The translations under genes were made by a program, and so were the position numbers. A stretch of 64,000 nucleotides of DNA from JANMEB01 sp041745295 (GTDB taxonomy: Bacteria; Planctomycetota; Planctomycetia; Pirellulales; Pirellulaceae), in NCBI GenBank assembly GCA_041745295.1, contig JBGTJE010000030.1, positions 1-64,000 of the forward strand, written 5' to 3'. The notes beneath the pieces were generated by a model. It did not search any database and was not told where the DNA came from. It was given only the letters and a program-made list of their open reading frames with translations. Within the stretch, counting starts at the first letter, position 1, and each line of letters starts with the position of its first letter. Below are positions 9,141 through 17,567 of the stretch, piece by piece.

Positions 9141-10652
9141 ATGGACGCGATTATTATTGCGTTGATTATTCTCATAGGCGTTGCCGCAAGAGCGCAGGAC
9201 AAGCGCGAATCCGATTCGAGCCCTTCGCGTCAAGTATCCCAGGAGCAGGGGACGACCGCGGTTGATTTCAAAACGCAGATATGGCCGATTTTGCAAGCGC
9301 ATTGCCTCAAGTGCCACGGACCGGAAAAGCAAAAAGGGGAGCTGCGGCTCGATGACAGATCGTTTGTTCAAGCCGGCGGTCATACTGGCAACGCGATCTT
9401 GGCCGATCGACCGGAAACGAGCGAACTGTATTTGCGGGTGACTTCCGAGGATCCGAAGTACCGCATGCCGGCCACTGGTCCGCCGCTTTCCCAAGACCAA
9501 ATAGAGCTTATTCGACAATGGATCGCCGAGGGTGCGGCTTGGACCGACGTTTCCGATGGTTTTCCAGAAGCCCCGCCGCATTACGGTTGGATTGTTTGGG
9601 CAGAACCCTATCTGGTGGCTTTTGAAAAGGCATTTGATTACGTTCGGCCGATTGCGATTCCGCTGTTGGTACTATTGGTGGGAGTCATTTGGGTCGAGCG
9701 GGCGAAACGCAGGTTTAAGCGCAAGCAAGCCGCGGCAAAGGCCGAGCCTTCGACGGGAGAAGCAACGCGAACATTGAGCCAAAGATCACCCTCGTTCGCG
9801 GCGCGGATTCGCCGCGAATGGTATCTCGTGTGCGGGTTGGCCCTGGGCTTGGTCGGATTGTGGAGCTACTACCAGCGGCAGACGACTGCCCAACAGAAGT
9901 CGCTACGGCGATTGGCGGCAACAATTGCCGAACTGAACGCCAAGGACGAAGTGCCGGTGCAGCACGGCCCCAACGGTGGCCCAGTTCCGCCGCGTCCCAA
10001 GCATGTAAAGCAACTCGGAGGAACATATTATCGCGGCAACGACGAGCGTGATTCGAAGCTTTTTAATGGCGGCTTTTATCGCACAGCGACGATGCGCGTT
10101 CATCTCACCGGGAATGACAAACGGCCATTGCAATGGGGCGATGAAATTCAGAATGGTCCGCTGTTCGTGACGCTCGAGATCGAGCGGGCCAAGCAGGCGA
10201 CGCCCGCCTTGTTCACCGACGCGATCTTGAAAACAATCTTCATGAGTCGGCAGGTGGCGCTGCTGAATCGGCCGGAGTCGGCGGACGAGCCATCGTATTT
10301 TGAGGTTGTTGTGCCGCGGGAAAGCTGGGTTTCTCACTATCGGGTTGGTGAATCGAGCGAAAACGAAGATTTTTCGGGGATGATCTACGTGTACAAGGGC
10401 CGCGAGGAAAAAGGCGTCGTGGAGGCGAAATTTCATTATGGCATTTCGTATCGCATTCAAATTGCTGATGAGCGGATTTCCGAGGACTCAGAGATCTGGA
10501 TGGGATCGCTCTCGGTACCAGCCGGCATGCTCATACCGCCCGCCGACCGGATGGTCTTAAACGAGTGGTTTGACTTCCGGCCTCTGCCCGAGATCGAAGG
10601 CGCTAATGCCACTGACCCCGCATTGTTGGGAATTCCTGAATACGAGCGCTAA
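9141..10652 (+). CDS. Membrane-bound Planctomycete-type cytochrome c protein
   Basis: A 503-residue exported protein. The start at 9141 gives a clean signal peptide (MDAIIIALIILIGVAARAQ, predicted cut after ARA). A PSCyt1-like c-type cytochrome domain follows: one CLKCH haem site at about residue 55, then GELRLDDR, a second ligand candidate in RMPATG and the terminal IRQWIAEGAAW helix. Next come two transmembrane segments, IAIPLLVLLVGVIWV (about 175) and YLVCGLALGLVGLWSYY (about 240). A C-terminal domain of about 230 residues then follows, which I do not recognise. PSCyt1 usually occurs with DUF1549/DUF1553, and those are absent here, so the architecture is unusual. It probably passes electrons at the membrane. 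The frame is open to an ATG at 8886, so the start is an inference. Confidence 0.75.
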   Translation: MDAIIIALIILIGVAARAQDKRESDSSPSRQVSQEQGTTAVDFKTQIWPILQAHCLKCHGPEKQKGELRLDDRSFVQAGGHTGNAILADRPETSELYLRVTSEDPKYRMPATGPPLSQDQIELIRQWIAEGAAWTDVSDGFPEAPPHYGWIVWAEPYLVAFEKAFDYVRPIAIPLLVLLVGVIWVERAKRRFKRKQAAAKAEPSTGEATRTLSQRSPSFAARIRREWYLVCGLALGLVGLWSYYQRQTTAQQKSLRRLAATIAELNAKDEVPVQHGPNGGPVPPRPKHVKQLGGTYYRGNDERDSKLFNGGFYRTATMRVHLTGNDKRPLQWGDEIQNGPLFVTLEIERAKQATPALFTDAILKTIFMSRQVALLNRPESADEPSYFEVVVPRESWVSHYRVGESSENEDFSGMIYVYKGREEKGVVEAKFHYGISYRIQIADERISEDSEIWMGSLSVPAGMLIPPADRMVLNEWFDFRPLPEIEGANATDPALLGIPEYER

Positions 10653-10746
10653 GCAATCGATGCGGGATGGACTTTGCTCAAAGGAACCGGTTGGACAAAC
10701 TACGTCAACGGAGTGGAGACGGTAGCCGATAGCATTGCGGCAGGGT

Positions 10747-10953
10747 TCAGATCCGATCGTCATCTCGGATGACGGTGACATCTTTTCCCGCACGAATGCC
10801 ACGAGCGTTGGTTGCCGCACCAATGATACCGATTCCGAGCAAAATAACGGCACCTATCTGCACATAGAGCGGCGGAGCCCCGGCTTCGATAGCCGCCCAC
10901 GCAAGACCTCCTATTAGAAGGAGGAACCCAATGATGTAGGCAACGAATCTCAT
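10747..10953 (-). CDS. Small two-helix membrane protein, unknown function
   Basis: A 68-residue protein with two hydrophobic segments (VAYIIGFLLLIGGLAWAAI and YVQIGAVILLGIGIIGAAT), separated by a short polar loop and ending in a charged tail (GKDVTVIRDDDRI). A GGAG sequence lies 11 bases upstream of the ATG at 10953, which supports translation. It points towards the cytochrome gene (convergent). The regular two-helix pattern makes a chance reading frame less likely, but there is no family name I can attach. Confidence 0.5.
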   Translation of the reverse strand: MRFVAYIIGFLLLIGGLAWAAIEAGAPPLYVQIGAVILLGIGIIGAATNARGIRAGKDVTVIRDDDRI

Positions 10954-11335
10954 GGCACTTTAGCTCCAGATTGATTTAAGTCAAAAAGCTATACTTATTA
11001 TTCCTCGCCGAACTGTCGGTCGTGTAACCCGAGGCTCTGTCGAGTCGCGCGAGCTGGGCTCACCTTACGCTTACGCGTTAGCCTACAGTGCAAGTTTCAT
11101 ACCGATTCCCGCCGCAGAAGCGGCGGAATTATGATAAAACTGCACGATTTAGCCATTTGCGCGTGCGTGTCATGGAATCTTTTGGATTCATTTCCCCATG
11201 ACACTTTGGACGGTTACCGGTCACGGTGGATCTTTGACCCGATGCTGAGATCGCACACCTTTTATCAACCTTCACAACATTTGACGTGTTGTGTAACCGC
11301 TATTGCCCCGCACTTATACATGTCCGAGAGAACGT
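10954..11335. other. Spacer without recognised gene
   Basis: No coding sequence recognised. A short stretch at about 11055-11095 (TTACGCTTACGCGTTAGCC) is locally palindromic. A second small inverted repeat surrounds CCGCCGCAGAAGCGGCGG near 11109-11126. Confidence 0.4.
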
Positions 11336-11503
11336 CCCCCCACGGTATTCGCCAAAAAGGGGATCGCCGAGGTGCACGTAGCTGAAGTCGGCCTTGAGCG
11401 GAGCAACCTTGATGGCCTTCTCGCCCTTCTTTGACTTTCTCGTGTATTCGTAACCCTTCACGACGCGAAGGATTCGCTCTCTTGTGACAGAGCGACAGAT
11501 ATT
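11336..11503 (-). pseudogene. Remnant of a DNA-methyltransferase gene C-terminus
   Basis: About 56 codons reading NICRSVTRERILRVVKGY, then YEYTRKSKKGEKA and, near the end, FSYVHLGDPLFGEYR. This matches my memory of the C-terminal part of Type III or related adenine-specific DNA methyltransferases (a conserved 'TRERI.RVI.GY' helix followed by a 'F.Y..LG..LF' strand). The catalytic DPPY and FxGxG motifs are absent from the window. Upstream, the frame runs into a hairpin repeat at 11527-11587. It is best read as a decayed fragment of a restriction-modification gene, cut by the repeat. The match is from memory of the family pattern and needs a search. Confidence 0.4.
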
Positions 11504-11526
11504 CTGCTTGTGTTCCTGATTCTCTT

Positions 11527-11587
11527 GTCGTTTAACGGCAAGCCGAAGGAGACGGTGGCGCAGTCGCCTTCGGCTTGCCTTTAAACG
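11527..11587. repeat. Long hairpin repeat, family shared with 47863-47936
   Basis: Arms TCGTTTAACGGCAAGCCGAA and its near-complement (TTCGGCTTGCCTTTAAACGA) flank a short loop. The same arms, with a slightly longer loop, recur at 47863-47936. Two copies with conserved ends but different loops suggest a dispersed palindromic element. Confidence 0.6.
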
Positions 11588-11712
11588 AAGCAAAAAAATG
11601 CTTCACAGCGTTGCCTATTCCGGAACGAGGCAGCGACCGGACGCCTTCCAAAGTCGATGTTTCGTAGCGGATTGCGCTCGAACCCCTGGCCAGTGTGGTG
11701 TGTCATTTGGTA

Positions 11713-11740
11713 TTGTGAGGGGGCCGAAGTTCGCTATACT
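11713..11740 (+). promoter_or_regulatory. Candidate sigma-70-type promoter of the tRNA-tuf operon
   Basis: TTGTGA (11713-11718) and TATACT (11735-11740) are separated by 16 bases. They sit about 20 bases upstream of the first tRNA, so transcription would start near 11747. The -10 hexamer matches the consensus at five of six positions and the -35 at four. Confidence 0.55.
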
Positions 11741-11759
11741 TACCGGTTTTCACTTCTCC

Positions 11760-11832
11760 GCCAGCGTAGCTCAGTTGGTAGAGCAACTGATTTGTAATCA
11801 GTTGGTCGTGGGTTCGATTCCCTCCGCTGGCT
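11760..11832 (+). tRNA. tRNA-Thr (UGU)
   Basis: A 73-base cloverleaf. The acceptor arm GCCAGCG pairs with CGCTGGC, the discriminator is T, and CCA is not encoded. The anticodon loop TTTGTAA lies between ACTGA and TCAGT, giving anticodon TGT. It is the first gene of a four-tRNA cluster before tuf. Confidence 0.95.
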
Positions 11833-11867
11833 CTGGCGACCAAAGGCTGTCGGAGAGGATAAGACGC

Positions 11868-11950
11868 GGGGGGATACCGAAGCGGCCAAACGGGACAGAC
11901 TGTAAATCTGTTGGATTATTCCTTCGCAGGTTCGAATCCTGCTCCCCCCA
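11868..11950 (+). tRNA. tRNA-Tyr (GUA)
   Basis: An 83-base tRNA with a long variable arm, as expected for tyrosine. The acceptor arm GGGGGGA pairs with TCCCCCC, with discriminator A. The loop CTGTAAA gives anticodon GTA. The TTCGAAT T-loop is present. Confidence 0.95.
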
Positions 11951-12054
11951 TTTGCGAACGGGTAACGACTCGGACAATGGGCGCGCCGCAGTGAATGAGA
12001 ACGAGTGCGATGGTCCCGTTGAGAATGGTGGTGAAGGCTGGGCTTGAATGGTTT

Positions 12055-12125
<71 letters not shown>

Positions 12126-12154
12126 TTGTCGAGGTGGTTGTGAATTGGAAGCGT

Positions 12155-12227
<73 letters not shown>

Positions 12228-12305
12228 TATCGATAGTTTGTTTGGCCGCGTTGGCCGACAATTGGTTTTATAGCTTGGTTCATTGTTATAGGTGAAAGAA
12301 GAATT

Positions 12306-13499
12306 ATGGCCAAGGAGGAATTCAAGCGGACTAAACCGCACGTGAACGTGGGTACGATCGGACACATCGACCACGGCAAGACAACTCTGACAGGGGCAAT
12401 CTTGGCAGTCCAGGCCGCGAAGGGCTTGGCAACGCCCAAGGCCTATGCGGACATCGCCAAAGGCGGAACCGTCCGCGACTCCACCAAGACCGTGACCATC
12501 GCGGTCGCGCACGTGGAGTACGAAAGCGAAAAACGGCATTACGCCCACATCGATTGCCCGGGCCACGCCGACTTTATTAAGAACATGATCACGGGCGCCG
12601 CCCAAATGGATGGCGCCATCGTCGTCGTTTCGGCCGCGGAGGGCCCGATGCCGCAAACGAAGGAGCACGTGTTGTTGGCTCGTCAGGTCGACGTGCCGGC
12701 GCTGGTGGTGTTCCTGAACAAAGTAGACTTGGTCGACGACGAAGAATTGCTGGACTTGGTCGAGATGGAAATTCGCGACTTGCTTAACAAGTATGAATTC
12801 GATGGGGACAATGTGCCGATCATTCGCGGCAGCGCATTGCCGGCCTATCAGAATCCTAAGGATCCTGTGGCGAGCAAGTGTATCACCGACCTGATGAATG
12901 CGATCGACACCTCAATTCCGCAACCGACTCGCCAAGAAGACAAACCATTCTTGATGGCGGTGGAAGACGTGTTCTCGATCGAGGGTCGCGGAACCGTGGC
13001 GACGGGCCGCATCGAACGCGGGGTCATCAAAGTGGGCGAACAAGTCGAAATCATCGGCTTGAAGACCACAGCCAAGACGACCTGTACCGGCGTCGAAATG
13101 TTCCGCAAATTGCTCAACGAAGGCAAAGCGGGCGATAACGTCGGTTGTTTGTTGCGGGGCGTCGAACGCCATGACATCGAGCGTGGCCAAGTTCTGGCCA
13201 AGCCCGGAAGCATCACTCCGCACACAAAATTCGAAGCCGAGATCTATTGTCTGTCGAAAGACGAAGGGGGGCGACACACACCGTTTTTCAGCGGCTACCG
13301 TCCCCAGTTCTACTTCCGCACGACCGACGTGACGGGATCAGCCAATTTGGTCGGAGCTGAAATGTGCATGCCGGGTGACAATGTTAAGATTTCGGTTGAG
13401 CTTCACAAGCAGATTGCGATGGAGGATGGTGTTCGGTTCGCAATTCGCGAAGGTGGCCGCACGGTGGGTTCCGGCGTGGTTACAAAGATTATCGAATAG
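12306..13499 (+). CDS. tuf: Elongation factor Tu
   Basis: Brings aminoacyl-tRNA to the ribosomal A site in a GTP-dependent way. It has 397 residues, the normal length. The G1 motif GHIDHGKTTL is at residues 19-28; DCPGHADF and NKVD are also present. Domain II has GRGTVATGRIERG and domain III has the usual C-terminus with VGSGVV. It follows four tRNAs (Thr, Tyr, Gly, Thr), the same order as around E. coli tufB, and precedes tRNA-Trp and secE. It is the only tuf in the window; none follows fusA. A hairpin with a T-rich tail sits downstream. Confidence 0.98.
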   Translation: MAKEEFKRTKPHVNVGTIGHIDHGKTTLTGAILAVQAAKGLATPKAYADIAKGGTVRDSTKTVTIAVAHVEYESEKRHYAHIDCPGHADFIKNMITGAAQMDGAIVVVSAAEGPMPQTKEHVLLARQVDVPALVVFLNKVDLVDDEELLDLVEMEIRDLLNKYEFDGDNVPIIRGSALPAYQNPKDPVASKCITDLMNAIDTSIPQPTRQEDKPFLMAVEDVFSIEGRGTVATGRIERGVIKVGEQVEIIGLKTTAKTTCTGVEMFRKLLNEGKAGDNVGCLLRGVERHDIERGQVLAKPGSITPHTKFEAEIYCLSKDEGGRHTPFFSGYRPQFYFRTTDVTGSANLVGAEMCMPGDNVKISVELHKQIAMEDGVRFAIREGGRTVGSGVVTKIIE

Positions 13500-13511
13500 T
13501 TGTATCGCAAC

Positions 13512-13550
13512 TCGCGGCGCGGACGATCGGACCACGCCGCGAATTGTTTT
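13512..13550 (+). terminator. Probable intrinsic terminator after tuf
   Basis: An 8-bp stem, TCGCGGCG (13512-13519) with CGCCGCGA (13535-13542), and a 15-base loop, followed by ATTGTTTT. It lies 13 bases after the tuf stop codon and before tRNA-Trp, so it may reduce read-through into the secE-rpoC part of the cluster. Confidence 0.55.
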
Positions 13551-13565
13551 GGTCAAGCTGGATCT

Positions 13566-13638
13566 AGGGGCGTAGCTCAATTGGCAGAGCACCGGTTTCC
13601 AAAACCGGGGGTTGCGAGTTCGACTCCCGCCGCCCCTG
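13566..13638 (+). tRNA. tRNA-Trp (CCA)
   Basis: A 73-base cloverleaf with acceptor arm AGGGGCG/CGCCCCT and discriminator G. The anticodon loop TTCCAAA gives CCA. It sits between tuf and secE, a position for tRNA-Trp also seen in other bacteria. Confidence 0.95.
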
Positions 13639-13698
13639 CCATTTTTCATCAAGCGTCGCCGGGCCAACGAGCCCTGGCGCGTGCCAAAGGTTGAATCC

Positions 13699-14160
13699 AT
13701 GAGTTCGATTGCCAAGCACGACAAACCGAGCGAGAGCAGCTTCCTCAAGGGGCTGTTTCAAGCGGGCTTGTTCAAGCCGACGCAGGGACGAATTATTCGC
13801 CAAATCACCTGGGCCTGCGTGGCCCTCTTGATGGTCCTCCTGGCGTTCGAAGTAAGCAATGCCGGCTGGGTCGTCAGCCTGTTCAAGCGCGGAATGACCG
13901 GCGGGCATTACATGCTGTTTGTGCTGCTGGGCGCGGTCGGCGTCTGGTTTGCCTATCGACTGGTCAACTACCCCAAATTCGCCGACTTCCTGATTTCGGT
14001 GGAAGCGGAAATGAACAAGGTTTCCTGGCCGGACAAGCATCAGATTTGGCGGGCCTCATTGGTCGTGATTTTTGTGATCTTGGCGATGGCCGTCATGCTC
14101 TACGCCTTCGACCTCATTTGGACCGCGCTGTTTCAATTTTTGGGTATTCGAAGTAGGTAA
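13699..14160 (+). CDS. secE: Preprotein translocase subunit SecE
   Basis: Subunit of the SecYEG channel in the cytoplasmic membrane. It has 153 residues, longer than the 60-130 usual for the family. Three hydrophobic segments are visible (about 33-50, 72-88 and 117-137). The last, VVIFVILAMAVMLYAFDLIW, follows the conserved SecE amphipathic stretch EMNKVSWPDKHQIWRAS, which is the diagnostic part. The start at 13699 lies 60 bases after tRNA-Trp; an in-frame start at 13612 would overlap the tRNA and was rejected. nusG follows after 7 bases, so the two are an operon. Confidence 0.93.
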   Translation: MSSIAKHDKPSESSFLKGLFQAGLFKPTQGRIIRQITWACVALLMVLLAFEVSNAGWVVSLFKRGMTGGHYMLFVLLGAVGVWFAYRLVNYPKFADFLISVEAEMNKVSWPDKHQIWRASLVVIFVILAMAVMLYAFDLIWTALFQFLGIRSR

Positions 14161-14167
14161 GTTTTTC

Positions 14168-14956
14168 ATGATGGCTGGAAAGCGCGAAGTCGAAAACGAC
14201 GTTGCATCGTCGGACGAAGCGAACCGACCCGTCGGCGATTCGTCGGCGAGCCAGCCGGAGCGCGCGCCTGATTCGCCCGACCAAAGCAGCGCCGCCGACG
14301 ATGAACTAGACGAATTGATGCGGCAGGATTTTGCTGACGACCAAGACGCCGACGAGAACGCCCGGCCGCTGGAAGAACTGGCGGATGAATTGGAGGCAGG
14401 CGCCGACCTCGACATGCGCTGGTACATCCTGAAAGTCCAAGTCAACCGCGAAACTTCGATCTGCGAGGCCCTCGAGCGGCGAATTAAGGTCGCGGGCATG
14501 GAGCGGTTTTTCAGCGACATCTTGGTCCCCACCGAAGATGTGCGCGAATATTCCAAGTCCGGCAAGCAACGGATCGTCAAACGAAAGTTATTTCCGGGCT
14601 ACATCGTCGTGAAGATGCATATCAACGACGAATCCTGGTTCTTGGTCCGCGACACCCCGGGCATCGGCGACTTCACGGGTGCGGCCGGCAAACCGGTGGC
14701 TCTTTCCGAAGAAGAAATTAAGCGGATCATTGCCACCACTCGGCCCGATCCGCAAGCCGCCGCGGAGGAAGTCGTGAAGACGGCCATCCGTTTTAAATCC
14801 GGGGATCACGTTCGAGTCAAGGAAGGCTATTTTCAAAACTGCGAAGGCGAGGTCAGTGCGATCGATGAACGCAATGGCCGCGTCACCGTAATGATTAGCT
14901 TTTTGGGACGGCCCAATCCGGTGCAACTGGATCATTGGCAAATCGAACAAATGTAG
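14168..14956 (+). CDS. nusG: Transcription antitermination factor NusG with acidic N-terminal extension
   Basis: Binds RNA polymerase and modulates pausing and Rho-dependent termination. It has 262 residues against about 180 in E. coli. Residues 1-79 are an Asp/Glu/Ser-rich, probably disordered extension (DDELDELMRQDFADD). The NGN domain starts at MRWYILKVQVNRE and includes KRKLFPGYIVVKM. The C-terminal KOW domain reads FKSGDHVRVKEGYFQNCEG. The second ATG at 14171 is also in frame and would shift the start by one codon. It sits between secE and rplK, as in most bacteria. Confidence 0.96.
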   Translation: MMAGKREVENDVASSDEANRPVGDSSASQPERAPDSPDQSSAADDELDELMRQDFADDQDADENARPLEELADELEAGADLDMRWYILKVQVNRETSICEALERRIKVAGMERFFSDILVPTEDVREYSKSGKQRIVKRKLFPGYIVVKMHINDESWFLVRDTPGIGDFTGAAGKPVALSEEEIKRIIATTRPDPQAAAEEVVKTAIRFKSGDHVRVKEGYFQNCEGEVSAIDERNGRVTVMISFLGRPNPVQLDHWQIEQM

Positions 14957-15024
14957 GCGATGTCCCTCGACGGGCAACCAGATCGCGCAACCCATTCAAA
15001 CCCTTTTGAGATCGATGGAGCAAC

Positions 15025-15456
15025 ATGGCAAAGGCGAAACAACTTGTCGGTCAGGCCAAGCTGCAGTGCCCAGGCGGCCAAGCAACCCCGGCCCCACCGG
15101 TCGGCACTTCGTTGGGCAAATTCGGCATCAACCTGGGCCAATTTGTCCAGCAATTCAACGAGAAGACGCGGGAATATAACGGAACGCCGATTCCCGTCAT
15201 CGTCAGCGTGTATAGTGACCGCTCGTTCGAGTTCGTACTCAAGAGTCCGCCGGCTTCTGCCTTGCTGAAGATTGCCGCCGGGATCGCCAAGGGGTCGGGC
15301 GTTCCCAACAAGGAAAAGGTCGCCAAAGTTACACGGGCCCAGGTCGAAGACATTTGCCGCAAGAAGATGCAGGATCTCAACGCAGCGAACTTGGACAACG
15401 CCCGCCGGATGATCGAGGGGACGGCCCGCAGCATGGGGATCGAAGTCGTAGGTTAA
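15025..15456 (+). CDS. rplK: 50S ribosomal protein L11
   Basis: Part of the GTPase-associated centre on 23S rRNA. It has 143 residues, the normal length. The N-terminal proline-rich linker APPVGTSLGKFGINLGQF and the C-terminal rRNA-binding part (GSGVPNKEKVAKVTRAQV, ARSMGIEVVG) are intact. It is followed by rplA, the usual pairing. Confidence 0.98.
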   Translation: MAKAKQLVGQAKLQCPGGQATPAPPVGTSLGKFGINLGQFVQQFNEKTREYNGTPIPVIVSVYSDRSFEFVLKSPPASALLKIAAGIAKGSGVPNKEKVAKVTRAQVEDICRKKMQDLNAANLDNARRMIEGTARSMGIEVVG

Positions 15457-15546
15457 ATCGCAGCACGCGAAGTGCCTCAAGCAGTCGCGCCGGCAAATAG
15501 ACTCGGCAAAATTATTCAATGGAAAAGCGGTAGCGCGGAGACAATC

Positions 15547-16224
15547 ATGGTCAAACCATCCAAACGAATGCGGGCATTGGCGGCGAAAGTTCCCGCGGAT
15601 CCAGTTCCGCTTGCCAAGGCCGTTGAGATTCTCAAAGGTTTTGGCGGAACAAAGTTCGATCAAACGGTCGAGTTGCACATGCGGCTCGGGTTGGACGCCA
15701 AGCAAGCCGATCAGTTGATTCGCGGATCGCTCGTGCTGCCGCACGGGATTGGAAAAACTCAGCGCGTTGTCGTCTTCGCCAAGGGGGATAAAGCCGAGGA
15801 TGCCAAGGAGGCGGGAGCCGACCTGGTCGGGCAAGAAGACTTGGCCAAAAAGATCACCGAAGGCTGGATGGATTTCGATGTTTGTATCGCGTCTCCCGAC
15901 ATGATGGGAATCGTCGGCCCGCTGGGTCGCGTATTGGGCCCCCGGGGCTTGATGCCGTCGCCGCGCGCGGGAACTGTGACGCCGGAGATCTCGAAAACCG
16001 TCAAAGAATATAAGGCAGGCAAAGTCGAATTCCGCAACGATGCGGGGGGAAACATTCACGCCGTCGCCGGCAAAGTGAGTTTTTCGGCGCAGGCATTGTT
16101 GGAAAACCTCCAGACCCTGCTGCACTATATCGAATCGATTCGACCCGCAGCGATCAAAGGAACTTATATCAAGGGCATTACGGTGTCGGCCACGATGAGT
16201 CCTGGGATTCACATCGCCGCCTAA
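15547..16224 (+). CDS. rplA: 50S ribosomal protein L1
   Basis: Component of the L1 stalk and, in other bacteria, a translational repressor of the rplK-rplA mRNA. It has 225 residues. The start at 15547 has GGAG about 6 bases upstream and gives the usual N-terminus; the longer in-frame start at 15472 would add 25 residues unlike L1. The diagnostic stretch GRVLGPRGLMPSPRAGTV and the C-terminal KGTYIKGITVSATMSPGI are present. I did not find an obvious L1-binding leader. Confidence 0.97.
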   Translation: MVKPSKRMRALAAKVPADPVPLAKAVEILKGFGGTKFDQTVELHMRLGLDAKQADQLIRGSLVLPHGIGKTQRVVVFAKGDKAEDAKEAGADLVGQEDLAKKITEGWMDFDVCIASPDMMGIVGPLGRVLGPRGLMPSPRAGTVTPEISKTVKEYKAGKVEFRNDAGGNIHAVAGKVSFSAQALLENLQTLLHYIESIRPAAIKGTYIKGITVSATMSPGIHIAA

Positions 16225-16267
16225 TGACCCTTGGTTCGTCAAACTTAAACCTTAATCGATCATCGTC

Positions 16268-16792
16268 ATGAGCAAATACGTTAAAAACTTAATCGTCAAC
16301 GACTTGAAGCGACGCCTCGATGGCGTGGAAAACTGCGTCATTGCCAACCTCATCGGGATGGATTCGTTGCAAACCGTCAATCTGCGCAGGCAGTTGCGGG
16401 GCAAGGACATCCATGTGCTGGTCGTCAAAAACAGCATGGCCCTCCGCGCGACCGAAGGATCGGCCTTGGCGTCAGGCTTTGAGGGTCTGAGCGGCTCGTC
16501 GGCGGTCGTCTGGGGCGCCGAGGATTTTGTGTCTCTGGTCAAGGAAGTGGTCGAACTGGATAAGGACGACAAGCTCAAGGCTTTTCAAGCACTGGGCGGA
16601 GTCATGGACGGCGAGTCGTTGACTGCGGCTCGATTGAAAGAGATCAGCACGTGGCCGAGCCGTGCGGAGCAACTGAGCATTTTGGCTGGACAGTTAACCG
16701 CCCCGTGGCGCTTGCTGCAGTCGCAATTGACCGGACCTGGCGGAATGCTGGCTAGTCAAATCAAAAAGAAGGGCGAGGAGGAATCGTCCTAA
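16268..16792 (+). CDS. rplJ: 50S ribosomal protein L10
   Basis: Anchors the L7/L12 stalk to the ribosome. It has 174 residues, in range. The N-terminal region KNLIVNDLKRRLDGVENCV and the KNSMALRAT motif match L10. The C-terminal helix (WRLLQSQLTG) would bind L7/L12 dimers. A 117-base gap separates it from rplL. Near 16810-16826 a short GCGGATCCGC followed by a T run might form a weak partial terminator. Confidence 0.96.
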   Translation: MSKYVKNLIVNDLKRRLDGVENCVIANLIGMDSLQTVNLRRQLRGKDIHVLVVKNSMALRATEGSALASGFEGLSGSSAVVWGAEDFVSLVKEVVELDKDDKLKAFQALGGVMDGESLTAARLKEISTWPSRAEQLSILAGQLTAPWRLLQSQLTGPGGMLASQIKKKGEEESS

Positions 16793-16909
16793 CGTACACG
16801 ATCCGTAGCGGGCGGATCCGCAATTTTTTTATCGCATGTCGTCCCTGCGGTCGCCAGTTTGTCCCCGCAACTTGGCACCGCAATAGTTTAAAGAAAGGTT
16901 TGAGTTGTT

Positions 16910-17314
16910 ATGTCCGATACCGCAACCATGGAATTTTCTGCCAAGGCAAAGAAGCTGGGCGATGAAATCGCAGAATTGAATTTGAAGGAAGCCAAGGAAG
17001 TCAGCGACTACCTGAAGCATGTTTACAAAATCGAGCCGGCCGCCGGCGGAGCCGTCGTAATGGCAGGTGGGGGAGGCGCTGCGCCGGCCGCCGCTGTGGA
17101 ACAAACGGAGTTCGATGTCATTTTGACAAGCTTTGGCGACAAGAAACTGGACGTCGTCAAGGTCGTCAAGAATATCACTGGCGCATCCTTGATGGACGCC
17201 AAAAAGATGGTCGAGGGAGTTCCCGCGACTTTAAAACAGGGCATTTCCAAAGAAGACGCTCAGAAGATCAAGGCCGATGTCGAAGCCGTTGGCGGCACCA
17301 TCGAACTGAAGTAA
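16910..17314 (+). CDS. rplL: 50S ribosomal protein L7/L12
   Basis: Stalk protein that recruits translation GTPases. It has 134 residues, slightly longer than the usual 120-128. The N-terminal dimerisation region ends near residue 40, followed by an Ala/Gly-rich hinge (VMAGGGGAAPAAAVEQ). The C-terminal domain has EFDVILTSFGDKKLDVVKVV and KKMVEGVPATLKQGISKEDA. A GAAAGG ribosome-binding sequence precedes the ATG. rpoB follows after 253 bases. Confidence 0.97.
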   Translation: MSDTATMEFSAKAKKLGDEIAELNLKEAKEVSDYLKHVYKIEPAAGGAVVMAGGGGAAPAAAVEQTEFDVILTSFGDKKLDVVKVVKNITGASLMDAKKMVEGVPATLKQGISKEDAQKIKADVEAVGGTIELK

Positions 17315-17567
17315 AGACCGTGACTTGTTTGGATCGCGAGTCGTCCCGGGATGCTCGCGATCGCGAAATGGCCAGCCCGCTTGAGATTGAGATCGTATTG
17401 AACGCGTGTCAATCCGTTGCTTTTAGTTTTTGCGGTAGTTCCGTTCCCACCCGCTCGCACTGCGCGCTTGCACCCCCCCGCAGCGATCGATTTCCGTTGG
17501 CTCGTTGGACCGTGGCCGGTTCGCGATAGGCTCGATTGTTTGTCCCTTCGTTTCGGAGATTGTCTCG

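Noticed and set aside
13612..13698. A longer start for secE at 13612.
   Set aside because: It would begin inside tRNA-Trp.
14932..16242. A 436-residue minus-strand frame across rplK and rplA.
   Set aside because: Antisense shadow of two conserved ribosomal genes.
16806..16829. A rho-independent terminator between rplJ and rplL.
   Set aside because: GCGGATCCGC before the T run is a bare palindrome with almost no room for a loop; kept only as a weak possibility in the rplJ entry.
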